From Meghimatium bilineatum (taxonomy: Eukaryota; Mollusca; Gastropoda; Stylommatophora; Philomycidae): a stretch of DNA of 64,000 nt. The stretch is taken from positions 26,745,661 through 26,809,660 of the forward strand of contig CM067309.1 in assembly GCA_034231615.1 (NCBI GenBank), in the 5' to 3' direction. Position numbers and translations under genes: made by a program. Under the pieces are notes generated by a model. The model was given only the letters and a program-made list of their open reading frames with translations. It ran no database searches and had not been told where the DNA came from. This document shows positions 33,679-43,436 of this stretch, in pieces (positions within the stretch are counted from its first letter, which is position 1; each line of letters opens with the position of its first letter).

Positions 33679-33829
33679 CAACAAGTGGTACAACTAAAGT
33701 ATATTTCTTTGTGTGCAAGATCTTCCTCAGTGTTGAAAAATGATCAATAAAACAATTGGTGTCAGGAATCAAAAATATTGGACGGATTTCTAATTCAATC
33801 TTTCCATATCTGTGGCTGTCCAGTATAGC
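33679..33829 (-). CDS. SMG6: SMG6 exon (start of PIN domain)
   Basis: A 151-bp exon. After acceptor tttttctag it reads AILDSHRYGKIELEIRPIFL, IPDTNCFIDHFSTLRKIL and HTKKYTLVVPLV with one leftover G, then donor GTTG|GTAAGTAT. PDTNCFIDH is the first catalytic aspartate box of the PIN nuclease; LEIRP immediately before it is a SMG6 hallmark. Joined to exon 51564-51713 it gives ENMEAILDSH, and joined to 26827-27038 it gives VVPLVVISELDG. Reading frame is open throughout. Confidence 0.95.
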
Positions 33830-33976
33830 CTAGAAAAATTGAAACATATTCAAGCAAGGTCAAACAAATTGAATTAACACAACACAAATGGTACAACTAT
33901 AACCCTCCCCCTTCACCAAAATATCAATAAAGTGTAAATCTTCAGTTATTTTTAAGATGTTATCACATGGAGTATG

Positions 33977-34120
33977 CAGTATCCTAGTTGAAAGTGCCAG
34001 GTTCGAAACCACACCCGGATGCACACCTGACATGACCGATCCTACAGTCGGCCCAGCTGTAAATGGGTACCTGACACATGAGTTAGGGGAGAAAAGATAG
34101 CAAGGAAACTGACCACCCCA
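33977..34120 (+). repeat. SINE, degenerate tRNA-derived
   Basis: aggttcgaaaccacaccc is a B-box-like element; a body with ggcccagctgtaaatgggta and cctgacacatgagt follows, a type of conserved SINE body common in invertebrates. The A box is eroded (ccagttgaaagtgcc region). Confidence 0.5.
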
Positions 34121-34639
34121 CTTAATAGTTTATGCAATTTAGTACATGAAGAGAGAAATCTTCATCCAGATGGCAGGTTACTGCCATGATACCTACCTTT
34201 ACCTTTATCACTCGTATGACATATGCTAATATGTCAATTTCTGAACCAATTTCTCCATTATTTTTGCTGGCTCTAAACTCTAATATGTAACCAAATTTGA
34301 CATATCTGCAGTGAAAGGTTTCACCCAATAAGAGATAAACATGTTTTTACTGAAATATTTTGAGCATAAAATGTTTACCAGATCTGGTAGGTCTTTGTGA
34401 TATGAGAATCTGAATTTTAGTATGCATCTTTTTTTATGGTTATTTCCCTGCCATAATCTATGACCTGTGTTCACACGTCTTATTTGTTATGGTTAAATTG
34501 AAAACGATATGGTTGTGAAGATGTTCCATTCTGTGTTTACCTTGCCATTCATAAGTGTCATACTTCACAATCACATCTACACTGTTTCTAGGTCATAAGT
34601 GTCATACCTGAAAATCATTTTGTCTTCAAGTGTCCATTT
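34121..34639. other. Intron, nothing identified
   Basis: No exon or element recognised between the SINE and the AT-rich tandem repeat. Confidence 0.3.
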
Positions 34640-34764
34640 TACTATATTTTGCTCATTTCTACATACACAAATCTATCACAAACTAGATTTAAATACACAA
34701 ATCTATTACAAACTATATTCACATACACAAAAATATCCCAGATTAGATCTGTAATAAAAATAAA
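34640..34764. repeat. AT-rich tandem repeat T1, locus 1
   Basis: About three copies of a 28-30-bp unit acacaaatctatcacaaact + agatttaaat. The same unit occurs at 35925-36015 and 51400-51525. Confidence 0.75.
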
Positions 34765-35195
34765 CCCATGACCTGTCAGGGGTGTCACAATAAGACATTT
34801 GGTGCAGAAAGATCTGAACACATCTCTATCCTCTACCGTCCTGATGAGTTTGGAAACCTCAAACCCTGTCCATTCTTTAATATTATCCATCCATGTCTTC
34901 TTCTGGCCATCTTGTCTTCTTACTTCCTCCACTGTGCCTTCAATAACATTTTTTTGTCATTAAGGCATATCTCATCACGTGCCCGTACCATCGGAGTTTA
35001 AGATGTTTAATGACTAAAAACAGTGGTTCTTGTTACCCAGCTAATTAATTAATTTACATGTACAAAAACAGTGGTCTTATGTTCTCGATAACAGATACCC
35101 ACACATCTATAACATTTGTATTCAAACACATGGATTCTTCTCTCTAAATCTGCTGTGAAAGTCCAAGTCTTACAACCATATACAAATATTGACAA
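34765..35195 (-). mobile_element. LINE family C fragment
   Basis: Minus strand: GCKTWTFTADLERRIHVFEY and KCYRCVGICYREHKT (35180-35090), then LKLRWYGHVMRY near 34990 and VRRQDGQKKTWMDNIKEWTG (34925-34865). It is collinear with 60880-61330. A short duplicated piece (aaaaacagtggt) near 35020-35070 disrupts it. Confidence 0.75.
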
Positions 35196-35214
35196 GACCA
35201 AAATTTATTTAAGT

Positions 35215-35700
35215 TGATCTTAACACGGGTTGTGATCCTGCTCTTTTGCAAATGGTGGTTAATTATGTTATTCTAGCCCAAAGACCAGTGTCGTGCAGCT
35301 GATTCCTGACTGTTTGATCTGAAATTCAAAGAGCTGCTGGCAATGAGTGGACTGAGGAGGACACAGATGCAAATCGATTTCTGAGGTGGCACAGTCATAT
35401 GATGCGGTCTTCGGCAGGAGTTGTGACTCTGGGTCTTCCATTGTGTGGCCATCTCACAGAGCTAGTTTGTTGAAAGCACCTCCAAAGGCAACTAATGGTA
35501 CTTCTAACCACATTAAGTTGTCTGGCCACTACACTTTGTGATTGTCCAGTCTATAAACATCCAATGATGATGTATTATTGTTCTGTAGTGAGATGAACAA
35601 TACTTGCTCATTGAATTTTCAACTGAATTTATTTGAGGACTGTCAATCTTTTATAGACATTCAATAATATCGTCAGAGAGTTTTATGTTCAGTAAGTTCA
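35215..35700 (-). pseudogene. Tc1/mariner transposase N-terminal fragment
   Basis: Minus strand: GRPRVTTPAEDRIIRLCHLR followed by NRFASVSSSVHS and SDQTVRNQLHDTGL (35440-35270), the paired helix-turn-helix region of Tc1-type transposases. An upstream HTH half (WPDNLMWLEVPLVAF) is in another frame near 35520. The DDE catalytic part is absent. Confidence 0.75.
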
Positions 35701-36315
35701 CAGGATTCTCATGAACCTGTCACTAATTATTGCCAAAATGTTGCTTTGACCTTTACCTCTTTCATGACCTCACGATTCATGAGGTGAATAAAATTCAGGT
35801 AACTATAAGAAGTTAATGACCAGGTGGACACAATCAATATGTTGAATGATGTCCAATCAGCAAATATCTTTTATAAAAGTAACTCCCAAAAAATTGTGTT
35901 TTTTTAAACAGTATAGATTTTAAACATACAAATCTATCAAAAAATAAATTTAAATACACAACTCTATTACAAACTAGATTTACATATACAAATCTATCAC
36001 AAATTAGATCTATATAGAGTAGGCGGCGGGTAAATCGATGGAGGGGGGGGGTTACGCATAGCTGGATTTTTCTGAGCTTATGGGGTTTTCCGGTAGCACA
36101 TGTGGCTAGGTCAGGCAACCACATTTCATTCCGTCACACAACGAAATTTGACAGTTCAAGGACAAGTCATATTTCAACCATGAGGTGAGGTTGTTTTTTG
36201 GGGTTTAAATCTAACTTATGTTCAACTTCTCACTCCTTGTCTGCTGTTATCATTACTCTCATGTTTTTTACATGTTTAAACTGAAACATCAGTTTATATC
36301 CCTTTATAAAAAAAA
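35701..36315. other. Intron with T1 repeat locus 2
   Basis: Contains about three copies of the T1 unit at 35925-36015 and a G8 run near 36043. No gene seen. Confidence 0.5.
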
Positions 36316-38125
36316 ATGGCAACCTACAATTATGCACTAACTACAGAGCTATCGCTTTCATAAGTCAAGCTAGTAAAATACTATTACAAATATAATGAAG
36401 AGAATACAAAATAGATAGAAAAAGAAGTTCATGAGGCACAGGCAGGTAATAAATCTGGCAGAGGCACCAGAAACCATATCTTAAACATGAGAATCATTAC
36501 AGCAAAATGCATGGAATTCAATATAGATATACATACATGTTTTATCAACTACACTAAAGTGTTCAATTGTGTACAGCATCACAAATTATGGAAAATTGTG
36601 GTTGACATTGGATTTTCAAAACATCCCACATATTTAACCGCAATGCTGTACTACGAACAAGAGGTAGCAGTATAAGTTGACAGAACAATGTCAGAATGGT
36701 TTAATATACAGAAAGGAGTTAGCCAAGGACGCACAATATCACCATACCAGTTAAACATCTAAGCTAAAAACATACTGCGAAATATAAAAGACGACATGAC
36801 ATATGCTGCCTTCCAACCTTTTACCATCGGCGGTCAGCAGATCCCAGAAATCAGATATGCTGACATCACAGTTCTCTTAACAAAAAACAGTGATGGTCTC
36901 AAGCAAATGTTACTATCAACAAAAGAACGCAGTGAAGCCCAAAACCTGTTCTTAAATATGAAGAAAAAAATTATGACGGATAAAGTGAAAGTACAACCAA
37001 AGATAATAATTGATAATTTTGAACTAGAGGACGTAACAAATTTCCAGTATTTGGGCACAAAAGACAATAGCCCAAGAGACTGCTCTGTCGAAATCGAGAG
37101 AAGAATTGCAATAGCAATATTGAAACTTGCGCAAATGAAAAATCTTTGGCAGGTACCAGCAGCACAGCCAAACTATGTAAAATCAGAACATGCATATTTC
37201 CAGTGGTATTTTACAGTTGTGAGACATGGACATTAAATAAAACAATAGCAAAGAGAATTGCTGCTTTTGAAATGAGATGCTACAGAAGAATTTTACGTAT
37301 ACTATGGACAGCTAAAAAGACAAATCATGAAGTGTTAGGTATTAGGTATGTTGATTATCCTCTTTGCACACTGCACAAGACCATAGGTGCTCAGATCTCC
37401 ACTTCAGTAAATCTCTCAGATTATAATGGCTGATGGTCCCGGTTCTATGTTGGTTCACTGCTCTTTTTTAAATGTTTGTCAGGTGTTCTCTATGGGCCAC
37501 GCCCTTCCTTACTCCCAATTCGCTTATTCCCGATATTGACTCATTCTCATTCATCTCAAAATCATCTGATCGTGAGGACTCATGAAGGGTAATGTGTATA
37601 TCTGCTCGGTCCATAGGCTGACCACCTGTTATGGTGGCAAGGCTAGCTAATTGGTTGGCACGTTCATTACCCGCCAGCCCACGTGTCAACGGACAAAGAT
37701 GAAAGTGAGTTTTCGTAGTGATGCCCGCATTTTAGTTCTCTCTAATGACTCCATCAATCCCCTACATAAATCACCTGTTTTGAATTTCTGAATCATATTC
37801 ATTAAGTCACTTAGTATGCATGCATGGGAATAGGCTTGCATCAAGAAGTGTTAAGATCAATAAACGTTGAAGAGGGTTGGCTCCTTAACATCGTAAAAAG
37901 AAAACTGTGTTTGTTTGTTCATATAAAGTGACATAACAGCATGGAAAGATTAACAGCTGAAAGTAGAGTTAACGGCAGCAGGAGAAAAGACGATGATGGT
38001 GAAGCGATATATCAGATTTCTTAAACATGTCTCTAGCTGTAGCAGGTCAACTCGCCAAGAATTGCAGAGTGTTCAGAGAATTCATAAGGAAGATCATGTT
38101 CTGGAAAGAATATGTCACATGATGA
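36316..38125 (+). mobile_element. RTE-type LINE, interrupted by LINE A
   Basis: Plus strand: NYRAIAFISQASKILLQI (about 36335-36390), CFINYTKVFNCVQHHKLWKI (36537-36600), then IRYADITVLLTKNSDGLKQM near 36855, EDVTNFQYLGT near 37030 and CETWTLNKTIAKRIAAFEMR (37210-37270). It breaks at 37337 and resumes at 37845 with NVEEGWLLNIVKRKLCLFVH and MSLAVAGQLAKNCRVFREF up to 38110. The catalytic YADD reads YADI, so the RT is dead even apart from its stops. Confidence 0.8.
37338..37844 (-). mobile_element. LINE family A fragment with 9-bp TSD
   Basis: GAAGTGTTA flanks it at 37329-37337 and 37845-37853. The minus strand encodes the RNase H C-terminal part (IFVR...TRGLAGNERANQLAS at 37730-37640) and the tail region. 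It inserted into the RTE LINE above. Confidence 0.7.
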
Positions 38126-38152
38126 GCTCATCGTATCTACAACATGGATGAA

Positions 38153-38542
38153 AAATTCTTGAGACTAACGGGAATTGAACCAGTCCATTCAATGGAACCA
38201 AATTGCCTAGCAACTATTGCACACACGTTCTACCGTACTTGACTAACCGCATCTCCAAAAAAGATGCGATTTTGTCAAGCCCTTCAAACCGTGCACTCAG
38301 TCACCAGAACGGACCAATCGAGACATGGACCATCACAACAACAACAAACATCCCGTACAGGTATTGAAATATCCTCAGTAAAAACAAACATATAACATAT
38401 AATATCCGTATTAGTTATACAAGGGCCGATAGGTCTTCTTGTAAACATGGATACCATATATAGACAATACAAACTTGCTTCAAATAATTGTTTATACAAG
38501 TAAATTTAAGTAGGAAGCCGGAGGACAATTTAAAAATTCTTG
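38153..38542. repeat. tRNA-like unit, single dispersed copy
   Basis: One unit in the same orientation as 24613-24995 (attcttgagactaacgggaa...aagtaggaagccggaggaca), with moderate divergence. It sits between two RTE LINEs. Confidence 0.8.
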
Positions 38543-38545
38543 AAT

Positions 38546-38784
38546 TTTTAAATATATGTCAACCATGAAAAAGTTTTCAATAGAGTAGACAGACAACAAC
38601 TTTGGAAAATACTATCAAAATATGGGGTTCCACAACATCTAATCAACTTGTGTAGAAGTAGTTACACAGGCAGTCCATGTGCAGTTAAAACAAGTGTTCA
38701 GCTTTCAAGTTAACTCAACATACACTCTGATGTGCGACAAGGATGTGTTCTATTTCCCTTGTTATTCATCACATATATCGATTG
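38546..38784 (+). mobile_element. RTE family D copy 1, 5' segment
   Basis: Plus strand: VNHEKVFNRVDRQQLWKIL, YGVPQHLINLCRSSYTGSPC and VRQGCVLFPLLFITYIDC, the palm of an RTE RT. It stops in the YID motif at the Penelope-like insertion and resumes beyond it. Close relative of 51930-52985, where the same point reads LLFITYIDHICKVAKTM. A stop is present near 38711. Confidence 0.8.
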
Positions 38785-38975
38785 TAAATAACCAAATGGC
38801 CAGAGGGTGTCCGACAAAGTGGATGGTGCCGCAGTAACCTAATGAACAAATAGTAATGCAAAATGATGTAAAAAGGTTACTAAAACACTTACCTAGCCTA
38901 TTAATAAAAATATATTTTTAAGAAAAAAAAAAAAAAACATACAATAAAACTAAACAGGACAATTCTCAATGTATC

Positions 38976-38990
38976 GGCTCAAATTGAACC
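38976..38990 (-). repeat. PLE 3' UTR hairpin, arm L
   Basis: Reverse complement of 43246-43260, ggttcaatttgagcc, which folds as a short stem with one G-T pair. It is followed in the element by cgatac(a/g)ttgag. Its position near the PLE 3' end suggests a terminal recognition structure, not proven. Confidence 0.5.
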
Positions 38991-39123
38991 TTTTTCAAGA
39001 GACAAACAACAGAAAACGACAAAATAAAAAAATAAATAGATGTCTATATTTCATCGAGCCCTCGTCTCCATAATAGCGCAGGGATGGCAACGCATCTAGT
39101 CAAGGTGAAAATGCGTGCATTCA

Positions 39124-39425
39124 TTATAAACAAACCGAAAGTGGGAAATTAGAGACACTATAGATGAGTGCAAGAATAATAAAAGAAAAAGATAAGAAAA
39201 ATACCCCTTTTGTCACTCTATCAGACAGGCAGGTTCTAAGAACATAGTCACAACAGGCACGACTGAAGGGAACAGAGACAGATGGGGACGTGAGAAAATA
39301 TTCATGTGACAACCTAGCAAGGCTTGGAAACAACGATCCTGATAACAATACTGTGAACAGAGAACCATGGTCACCTACGCCAACAAGAATGGCATATGAC
39401 AATGATAGATGAGTAATGATGAGGT
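39124..39425 (+). mobile_element. LINE K 3' fragment captured in PLE arm L
   Basis: The plus strand matches the 3' end of LINE K (44573-44948): gtgggaaattagag at about 39140, gaacatagtcacaacaggca at about 39240, aacagagacaga and gtgagaaaatatt shortly after, caaggcttggaaacaacga near 39320, and cctacgccaac near 39375. The frame is lost. The reverse complement is in arm R at about 42815-43115, so the fragment was part of the PLE before the two arms formed. Confidence 0.75.
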
Positions 39426-40261
39426 TGTGTGGTGGTGGGGTGAGTGGGTTTGGGGAAGGAAGGATAGAAGAAGAATCAACATTTGAAAACGCACGGAATG
39501 AATGTGAAACCAAATATAGACATAAACATATATATAAAACCAAACCTAAACAAACATAGAAATGTAAACACACACCAAGAGTCAAGAAATAAACACATAA
39601 CAAGATGGACACAGATGTGTGAAGGATACCCACACAAAATGCACAGGCATGGAAATGTATCCACACACAGGAAAGGGCTCACACCAGAATAGGTATACAC
39701 ATTGACACAGAATGGAGATACGTGCATTAACATAAAAAAGCGCTCACATAAATATACATATATATATGTATACACAAATATGAACATTCATGCACATAAA
39801 CACTTTCTCGTATAAATAATAACATGAACATTCATACACATAGAAACATATACATATATTAATGTAAATATAAACGTTCGTTCACATAAAGATAATGCTA
39901 TAACAACTGCATATGTATACATACAAATGTGTGGCCCAAAGTAATTGTGTGGATACATAGAACCATGTAAAACGAAATGCATATACAAATAACTATATAT
40001 GTGTGGGCACCCATCGAAGAGACAACTGCAATAAAAACGAGGAAATCAAAATCTAAATATGTAAATGATTTAACAATAACAAAATGGCAGAGTACAAAAT
40101 AATCACATATTGACATACACAAACGAAAGAAGACATAAAGGAATTATATAGAAGAACAGCAAACTCAAAAATAATAATTATTCACGAAAGTGTACAAAGA
40201 CAAATAATTACAAGAATCAGTGCAATACGGGAGTAGAGGGTATAAAGAAAAGGTGGGTAAC

Positions 40262-41104
40262 TCAAACAAAACGGTGATTAATGTTCATTCCGTTTGGTTG
40301 CAAGACTCCCATATGACAAATGAGACGATATTCCAAGGACTGACGTTGCCGGTCACCGGTATAACAACGTAACAAACCGGTTACAGAGACATCAGAGCTA
40401 CCATGATGTGACGGGCTGTTAAAATGGTTAGCCACTGGGGAGTCACGATGATTTGTGATATCTCTCAAATGTTCGGCGAATCTATCAGCTAAACGTCTAC
40501 CAGTCTCACCAATATACTTCATATCACAACGCTTACATATGATAGAGTATATTAAGTTACGGGACACACATGAAAAAGAATCATGAATATCAAAGTGTGA
40601 TTTAGGAAACTGTAAAATAGGAGTGAGAATAACAAAAGGGCAAGTCAAACAATTTCGATGACAAGGGACAGTTCCTAGTTGACCTGCAGAAGTGCGCAGA
40701 CGAGAATGAACTAAGAGATCCCGAAGGTTTCTGTCCCTCCGAAAAGCGACTAGTGGAAGAGAGGGAAATGCAGGACTGGAGATGGGATCTAACTGGAGGA
40801 TAGAGAAATGTCGTAATAGGATACGTAGTGCCGGCATATTATGAGGATGAAAAGTGATAGCCAGTATTGGGCGATCAGAGGTATGTTTAATAGATGGTAC
40901 GAGGGCCACTGAGCGGGAAAGAGTACGAACACGTTGTAAAGCTGATGACAGAATATCATCAGGGTATAAGCGACGGCGAAAAAATTCCAGCATCTTAAGA
41001 GATTGAACCTGAAAATCTACATCGTCTTGGCAGAGACGACGAAGACGAAGCAGCTGAGAGAAAGGGAGGGCATGCCGACAAGACCTTGGGTGAGATGATG
41101 TATA
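40262..41104 (-). CDS. PLE GIY-YIG endonuclease domain, arm L
   Basis: The frame is open from the 5' break at 41104 (first ATG 40993) to a stop at 40262. Order: RT thumb-like segment (FRRRLYPDDILSSALQRV), IKHTSDRPILAITFHP, a cysteine-bearing linker CHRNCLTCPF, then the nuclease IYSIICKRCDMKYIGETGRR with RFAEHL and NHFN. CxxC just before YIGET and the Arg of GRRLADRF are the usual PLE GIY-YIG features; the domain nicks target DNA during retrotransposition. No ATG of its own context is expected since the copy is 5'-truncated. The protein is identical in arm R. Confidence 0.85.
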   Translation of the reverse strand, partial: YTSSHPRSCRHALPFSQLLRLRRLCQDDVDFQVQSLKMLEFFRRRLYPDDILSSALQRVRTLSRSVALVPSIKHTSDRPILAITFHPHNMPALRILLRHFSILQLDPISSPAFPSLPLVAFRRDRNLRDLLVHSRLRTSAGQLGTVPCHRNCLTCPFVILTPILQFPKSHFDIHDSFSCVSRNLIYSIICKRCDMKYIGETGRRLADRFAEHLRDITNHRDSPVANHFNSPSHHGSSDVSVTGLLRCYTGDRQRQSLEYRLICHMGVLQPNGMNINHRFV

Positions 41105-41131
41105 AAGAAGAAAACTATGAGAGGCTATGTA
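41105..41131. other. Palindrome spacer, 27 bp
   Basis: aagaagaaaactatgagaggctatgta separates the two arms (shown here because it is the exact inversion junction; it shares no obvious repeat with either flank). Both arms begin at the codons for Y-T-S-S-H-P. Confidence 0.8.
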
Positions 41132-41974
41132 TATACATCATCTCACCCAAGGTCTTGTCGGCATGCCCTCCCTTTCTCTCAGCTGCTTCGTCTTCGTCGT
41201 CTCTGCCAAGACGATGTAGATTTTCAGGTTCAATCTCTTAAGATGCTGGAATTTTTTCGCCGTCGCTTATACCCTGATGATATTCTGTCATCAGCTTTAC
41301 AACGTGTTCGTACTCTTTCCCGCTCAGTGGCCCTCGTACCATCTATTAAACATACCTCTGATCGCCCAATACTGGCTATCACTTTTCATCCTCATAATAT
41401 GCCGGCACTACGTATCCTATTACGACATTTCTCTATCCTCCAGTTAGATCCCATCTCCAGTCCTGCATTTCCCTCTCTTCCACTAGTCGCTTTTCGGAGG
41501 GACAGAAACCTTCGGGATCTCTTAGTTCATTCTCGTCTGCGCACTTCTGCAGGTCAACTAGGAACTGTCCCTTGTCATCGAAATTGTTTGACTTGCCCTT
41601 TTGTTATTCTCACTCCTATTTTACAGTTTCCTAAATCACACTTTGATATTCATGATTCTTTTTCATGTGTGTCCCGTAACTTAATATACTCTATCATATG
41701 TAAGCGTTGTGATATGAAGTATATTGGTGAGACTGGTAGACGTTTAGCTGATAGATTCGCCGAACATTTGAGAGATATCACGAATCATCGTGACTCCCCA
41801 GTGGCTAACCATTTTAACAGCCCGTCACATCATGGTAGCTCTGATGTCTCTGTAACCGGTTTGTTACGTTGTTATACCGGTGACCGGCAACGTCAGTCCT
41901 TGGAATATCGTCTCATTTGTCATATGGGAGTCTTGCAACCAAACGGAATGAACATTAATCACCGTTTTGTTTGA
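41117..41974 (+). CDS. PLE GIY-YIG endonuclease domain, arm R
   Basis: The frame opens inside the spacer at 41117 and ends at 41974 (285 codons). SSHP lies at residues 8-11, followed by LPFSQLLRLRRLCQ, a region that in full PLEs lies between RT thumb and linker. CHRNCLTCPF is at about residues 152-161, and IYSIICKRCDMKYIGET at about 188-204, followed by GRRLADRFAEHLRD and VANHFN. All GIY-YIG landmarks are intact and the frame has no stop, consistent with a recent insertion. Without an RT the copy cannot be autonomous. Confidence 0.88.
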   Translation: MRGYVYTSSHPRSCRHALPFSQLLRLRRLCQDDVDFQVQSLKMLEFFRRRLYPDDILSSALQRVRTLSRSVALVPSIKHTSDRPILAITFHPHNMPALRILLRHFSILQLDPISSPAFPSLPLVAFRRDRNLRDLLVHSRLRTSAGQLGTVPCHRNCLTCPFVILTPILQFPKSHFDIHDSFSCVSRNLIYSIICKRCDMKYIGETGRRLADRFAEHLRDITNHRDSPVANHFNSPSHHGSSDVSVTGLLRCYTGDRQRQSLEYRLICHMGVLQPNGMNINHRFV

Positions 41975-43388
41975 GTTACCCACCTTTTCTTTATACCCTC
42001 TACTCCCGTATTGCACTGATTCTTGTAATTATTTGTCTTTGTACACTTTCGTGAATAATTATTATTTTTGAGTTTGCCGTTCTTCTATATAATTCCTTTA
42101 TGTCTTCTTTCGTTTGTGTATGTCAATATGTGATTATTTTGTACTCTGCCATTTTGTTATTGTTAAATCATTTACATATTTAGATTTTGATTTCCTCGTT
42201 TTTATTGCAGTTGTCTCTTCGATGGGTGCCCACACATATATAGTTATTTGTATATGCATTTCGTTTTACATGGTTCTATGTATCCACACAATTACTTTGG
42301 GCCACACATTTGTATGTATACATATGCAGTTGTTATAGCATTATCTTTATGTGAACGAACGTTTATATTTACATTAATATATGTATATGTTTCTATGTGT
42401 ATGAATGTTCATGTTATTATTTATACGAGAAAGTGTTTATGTGCATGAATGTTCATATTTGTGTATACATATATATATGTATATTTATGTGAGCGCTTTT
42501 TTATGTTAATGCACGTATCTCCATTCTGTGTCAATGTGTATACCTATTCTGGTGTGAGCCCTTTCCTGTGTGTGGATACATTTCCATGCCTGTGCATTTT
42601 GTGTGGGTATCCTTCACACATCTGTGTCCATCTTGTTATGTGTTTATTTCTTGACTCTTGGTGTGTGTTTACATTTCTATGTTTGTTTAGGTTTGGTTTT
42701 ATATATATGTTTATGTCTATATTTGGTTTCACATTCATTCCATGCGTTTTCAAATGTTGATTCTTCTTCTATCCTTCCTTCCCCAAACCCACTCACCCCA
42801 CCACCACACAACCTCATCATTACTCATCTATCATTGTCATATGCCATTCTTGTTGGCGTAGGTGACCATGGTTCTCTGTTCACAGTATTGTTATCAGGAT
42901 CGTTGTTTCCAAGCCTTGCTAGGTTGTCACATGAATATTTTCTCACGTCCCCATCTGTCTCTGTTCCCTTCAGTCGTGCCTGTTGTGACTATGTTCTTAG
43001 AACCTGCCTGTCTGATAGAGTGACAAAAGGGGTATTTTTCTTATCTTTTTCTTTTATTATTCTTGCACTCATCTATAGTGTCTCTAATTTCCCACTTTCG
43101 GTTTGTTTATAATGAATGCACGCATTTTCACCTTGACTAGATGCGTTGCCATCCCTGCGCTATTATGGAGACGAGGGCTTGATGAAATATAGACATCTAT
43201 TTATTTTTTTATTTTGTCGTTTTCTGTTGTTTGTCTCTTGAAAAAGGTTCAATTTGAGCCGATACGTTGAGAATTGTCCTGTTTAGTTTTATTGTATGTT
43301 TTTTTTTTTTTTTTTTCTTAAAAATATATTTTTATTAATAGGCTAGGTAAGTGTTTTAGTAACCTTTTTACATCATTTTGCATTACTA
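41975..43388 (+). other. PLE 3' UTR, arm R
   Basis: A long T- and GT-rich 3' region. It contains open but low-complexity frames (42114-42760) that translate to hydrophobic C/F/Y/V-rich peptides on this strand; they look like a compositional effect. The captured LINE K fragment is at about 42815-43115 (minus), the hairpin at 43246-43260 and a T18-like run near 43300. Confidence 0.7.
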
Positions 43389-43436
43389 CATATATCGATT
43401 GCATGTGTAACATTGGAATAATGGGAATAATGTATA
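43388..43436 (+). mobile_element. RTE family D copy 1, middle segment
   Basis: Begins with the target duplication and continues the interrupted frame as TYIDCMCNIG, matching TYIDHICKV in copy 2. Ends where LINE K starts. Confidence 0.65.

Larger units (their letters stand above)
38785..43387. mobile_element. Penelope-like element, head-to-head palindrome
   Basis: ACATATATCGATTG is at 38771-38784 and 43388-43401, a 14-bp target-site duplication within the RTE YID codons. Between them are two 5'-truncated PLE copies in inverted orientation: arm L 38851-41104 (element runs leftwards) and arm R 41132-43388 (rightwards), separated by a 27-bp spacer at 41105-41131. Arm L continues into an extra 66-bp tail (38785-38850) absent from arm R. 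Each arm encodes the PLE linker and GIY-YIG nuclease but no RT core. Arms look about 99.9% identical: single differences at about 38970 vs 43266 and about 39495 vs 42744, plus a poly(A/T) length change. Confidence 0.9.

Noticed and set aside
40262-41974. Palindrome dismissed as a foldback assembly artefact
   Set aside because: The 14-bp target duplication, the interrupted RTE frame, the unequal 66-bp tail and a few differences between arms favour a real insertion, though reads should confirm.
42114-42760. Several open frames for cysteine- and aromatic-rich hydrophobic peptides (mirrored at 39476-40122)
   Set aside because: They lie in the GT/T-rich 3' UTR of the Penelope-like element, overlap in multiple frames, and look like a result of base composition. 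Their duplication is explained by the palindrome.
43170-43230. Hammerhead ribozyme, known in some Penelope-like elements
   Set aside because: A TGATGA string is present near 43180, but no matching GAAA and stem arrangement could be drawn by eye. An Infernal search would decide.
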